Positions 61,883 to 64,000 of a stretch of DNA of 64,000 nt are shown in pieces. The notes under the pieces are model-generated. The model was not told where the DNA came from. It was given only the letters and a program-made list of their open reading frames with translations, and ran no database searches. This stretch comes from Naumannella halotolerans (GTDB lineage: Bacteria; Actinomycetota; Actinomycetes; Propionibacteriales; Propionibacteriaceae). The position numbers and the translations under genes are program-made. Each line of letters opens with the position of its first letter. The first letter of the stretch is position 1. The stretch covers positions 1,674,001-1,738,000 of the forward strand of contig NZ_SOAW01000001.1 of NCBI RefSeq assembly GCF_004364645.1, given 5' to 3'.

Positions 61883-62265
61883 TCGGCGGCGTCACCCTTC
61901 GACCCGGTCGGCAGTTCGAGATCGAGCTGCGGGCAGTCGCGCCACAACCGTTCCAGCGCGTAGAACGAACGCTCCTCGGCATGTTGGACGTGGGCGACGA
62001 TCTCGCCGTAGTCCAACAGCACCCACCGGTTCTGCCGATCACCCTCGCGGCGGATCGGTTTGACCCCCTCGCCCCGCAGGGCCTCCTCCACCGCATCGAC
62101 GATCGCGCCGACCTGTCGTTCGCTGGCCGCACTGACCAGCAGGAAGATCTCGGAGATCGCGAGTTGTTCGGAGACGTCGAAGGCGACGATCTCGACACCT
62201 TGTTTCTCGTCCGCGGCCAGTGCCGCGGTCTTCGCCCAGTGCAGTGCCTGTGGGTCGGCTGCCAT
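61879..62265 (-). CDS. rsfS: Ribosomal silencing factor RsfS
   Basis: A 128-residue RsfS/Iojap/YbeB protein that binds ribosomal protein uL14 and blocks subunit joining under nutrient limitation. Typical segments are HWAKTAALAADEKQG, VSEQLAISEIFLLVSAASER and LLDYGEIVAHVQHAEERSFY. The ATG at 62265 overlaps the nadD stop (TGATG) and has GGAAGGA upstream. Part of the proA-nadD-rsfS-phosphatase block common in the class. Confidence 0.94.
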   Translation of the reverse strand: MAADPQALHWAKTAALAADEKQGVEIVAFDVSEQLAISEIFLLVSAASERQVGAIVDAVEEALRGEGVKPIRREGDRQNRWVLLDYGEIVAHVQHAEERSFYALERLWRDCPQLDLELPTGSKGDAAE

Positions 62266-62951
62266 CAATGTCCTTCCCCGGATGCCGGGTGCTGTCGGGT
62301 GGCACTCAGGTTCTCGGGACCGGGTCGGTAGAGGTCGACCTTGGCCATGTACTGCACGATGCCGTCGGGCACCAGGTACCACGCGGGCTCCCCGCGGGCC
62401 ACCCGTTCGCGGATCGCGGTCGAGGAGATCGCCAGCGCCGGCACCTCCATCAAGGTGATCTTGTCCTTCGGCAGATGCGCCACCGCAGGAGAGTTCAGCT
62501 CCACCCCGGGACGGGTCACGCCGACGAAATGCGCCAGGTCGAACAACTCGTCGGCACCCCGCCAGGTGAGGATCTTGGCCAACGCATCGGCGCCGGTGAT
62601 GAAGAAGAAGTCGGTGTCGGCACCACGCTCGGCACGCAGATCCTTCAACGTGTCCACGGTGTAGGTGTCACCGGGCCGGTCGATGTCGACCCGGCTGACA
62701 GTGAACCGCGGATTGGAGGCGGTGGCGATCACCGTCATCAGGTAGCGGTCCTCACCGGGGCTGACATTGCGGCCCTTCTTCTGCCACGGCACACCGGTGG
62801 GTACGAACACGACCTCGTCGAGATCGAATCGGCTGGCGACCTCACTGGCCGCCACCAGGTGCCCATGGTGGATCGGGTCGAAGGTGCCACCCATCACCCC
62901 GAGGCGGTACCGCCGAACAGCCTTGCCGGCGGCCGGATTCGTACCGTTCAT
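62265..62951 (-). CDS. nadD: Nicotinate-mononucleotide adenylyltransferase
   Basis: Transfers AMP to nicotinate mononucleotide in NAD synthesis. The 228-residue product has the nucleotidyltransferase HxGH motif in [12 protein letters not shown], the substrate loop [29 protein letters not shown] and the C-terminal [13 protein letters not shown]. The N-terminus has a short extension before the Rossmann strand. The gene overlaps rsfS by one base and lies 19 bp behind the small membrane protein gene. Confidence 0.95.
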   Translation of the reverse strand: MNGTNPAAGKAVRRYRLGVMGGTFDPIHHGHLVAASEVASRFDLDEVVFVPTGVPWQKKGRNVSPGEDRYLMTVIATASNPRFTVSRVDIDRPGDTYTVDTLKDLRAERGADTDFFFITGADALAKILTWRGADELFDLAHFVGVTRPGVELNSPAVAHLPKDKITLMEVPALAISSTAIRERVARGEPAWYLVPDGIVQYMAKVDLYRPGPENLSATRQHPASGEGH

Positions 62952-62970
62952 CGAGCAGTCCGTCGAGCGC

Positions 62971-63153
62971 TCAGTGATGCTCGATCGCTTCGTGCCTAGT
63001 CGGCCCGCCCTCGCTGTGGGGCCGGCTCTTGCCGATGCTGCGGAAGATCGTCAGCAGGACCATCAGCACCACGAAACCGATGATGCCGAACAGGTAGGCA
63101 GGCATGAAGAGCTCGTTCACCACGTGATGGCCACCTGCAAGCGGAATCAGCAT
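62971..63153 (-). CDS. Small single-helix membrane protein
   Basis: A 60-residue protein: a short N-terminus, one hydrophobic helix ([20 protein letters not shown]) and a basic/His-rich tail. Similar small genes sit between proA and nadD in related actinobacteria. Function unknown. Start at 63153; stop 19 bp before nadD. Confidence 0.75.
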   Translation of the reverse strand: MLIPLAGGHHVVNELFMPAYLFGIIGFVVLMVLLTIFRSIGKSRPHSEGGPTRHEAIEHH

Positions 63154-63213
63154 GGCCGCATCCTAGCCGCCCGGCACCGCCGTGTCCCGCCGAGCCACCC
63201 GGGCGGTACGGGT

Positions 63214-64000
63214 TCAGCCGCGGAGCTGGCCCTGCCCGCTGATCAGATACTTGGTGGTGGTCATCTCCGGCAGCCCCATCGGGCCGCGGGCATGCAACTT
63301 CTGGGTGGAGATGCCGATCTCGGCCCCGAACCCGAACTCGCCACCGTCGACGAACCGGCTGGAGGCATTCACCAGGACTGCGGCGGCGTCCACCTCGGCG
63401 GAGAACCGCTGGGCCACGGCCAGCGAATCGGTGACCACGGTCTCGCTGTGACCGGTGCTGTAGCGGTCGATGTGGGCCAGGGCGGCATCCAGATCCGGCA
63501 CCACGGCCGCGCTCAGGTCCAGTGACAGCGCCTCACCGGTGAAGTCGTCCTCGGTGGCCGGCACCACCTGCTCGCCATGGGCCGCGATCGCGGGATCACC
63601 GTGCACGGTCACCCCGTGTTCGGCCAGGGCTGCCAGCGCCTTCGGTACGAACTCCTCGGCGATCGCGCTGTGCACCAGCAGCGTCTCCAGCGAATTGCAC
63701 ACCGAGGGACGTTGGACCTTCGCGTTGATCATGATCTGCAATGCCATCTGCTGATCGGCCGCGGCGTCGACGTAGAGGTGGCAGTTGCCCGTACCGGTCT
63801 CGATCACCGGCACCACCGAACCGGTGACCACGGCCTCGATCAGCCCGGCACCACCGCGCGGGATCAGCACATCGACCAGTCCCCTGGCCTGCATCAGCTC
63901 AGCGGTCACCTCACGCGGCGCCGGCAGCAGTTGCACCGCGTCATCCGGTACGGCCGAACCGGCCAGCCCGGTACGCAGGGCCTGGGCCACCGCGGTGTTG
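63214..64000 (-). CDS. proA: Gamma-glutamyl phosphate reductase, 5' end beyond window
   Basis: Reduces glutamyl-5-phosphate to glutamate semialdehyde in proline synthesis. The visible 262 codons cover the C-terminal two thirds: the NAD(P)-binding [15 protein letters not shown]-like segment ([13 protein letters not shown]), the catalytic cysteine in [14 protein letters not shown], the [20 protein letters not shown] block and a normal C-terminus. The frame is open to position 64000 with no start inside the window. It heads toward the small membrane protein and nadD on the same strand. Confidence 0.95.
   Translation of the reverse strand, partial: NTAVAQALRTGLAGSAVPDDAVQLLPAPREVTAELMQARGLVDVLIPRGGAGLIEAVVTGSVVPVIETGTGNCHLYVDAAADQQMALQIMINAKVQRPSVCNSLETLLVHSAIAEEFVPKALAALAEHGVTVHGDPAIAAHGEQVVPATEDDFTGEALSLDLSAAVVPDLDAALAHIDRYSTGHSETVVTDSLAVAQRFSAEVDAAAVLVNASSRFVDGGEFGFGAEIGISTQKLHARGPMGLPEMTTTKYLISGQGQLRG

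Overview
The window is GC-rich chromosomal DNA (roughly two-thirds G+C by eye) from an actinobacterium. Gene content and order (comEC-comEA-leuS; proA-small membrane protein-nadD-rsfS-histidine phosphatase), GTG/TTG starts and many apparently leaderless genes fit Propionibacteriaceae or a close relative. The family assignment is inference from gene order, not from a phylogenetic marker.

Layout. 1-13.6 kb: late competence genes comEC (cut by the window edge) and comEA, an AraC regulator with a divergent VOC protein, leuS with a leucine leader-peptide attenuator, a PfkB kinase, a DUF4192 protein and a DMT transporter-glycosyltransferase-glycosyltransferase operon. 13.5-19.2 kb: L,D-transpeptidase lipoprotein, DUF1707 protein, a C45-type acyltransferase directly behind an 18-bp tandem repeat, a GlcD-type FAD oxidase, and a CsoR repressor with its operator. 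19.4-28.9 kb: a five-gene peptide ABC transporter followed by a class I amidotransferase, a beta-lactamase-like serine hydrolase, an MFS transporter and a nitrilase. 28.9-42.6 kb: NYN/OST-HTH protein, DoxX, a broken SMP-30 gene, a TetR-hydroxyacyl-CoA dehydrogenase-oleate hydratase operon, YccF, a frameshifted FAD oxidoreductase/aldo-keto reductase pair, two TetR genes (one driving a two-gene SMR efflux operon), and an XRE-cupin regulator divergent from a thioredoxin-reductase-like flavoprotein.

42.6-58.3 kb is a decayed integrative element at a tRNA-Ala(GGC) gene. From its right end it carries a large serine recombinase, a DUF4913 protein, an SSB, a coupling ATPase with an in-frame amber codon, an unrecognised acidic protein, an ABC exporter with a divergent two-component system, and a frameshifted VirB4-like ATPase. 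A second, divergent fragment of that ATPase lies 4 kb to the left. Between the two copies sits a compact cargo operon (XRE-cupin regulator, B3/4 tRNA-binding-like protein, EamA exporter, NIPSNAP-like protein with a TAG codon, DapA-family aldolase), followed by fragments of MFS and UvrA-like genes. No relaxase or complete mating-pore set is visible, so the element is unlikely to transfer by itself.

58.4-64 kb returns to core genome: the YczE/MocR pair, an SRPBCC protein, and the histidine phosphatase-rsfS-nadD-small protein-proA block.

The most interesting items are the cargo operon between two ATPase remnants, the two TAG-interrupted genes on the element, the leuS leader peptide, the cluster of single-base frameshifts at 31-38 kb, and the tandem repeat upstream of the acyltransferase.
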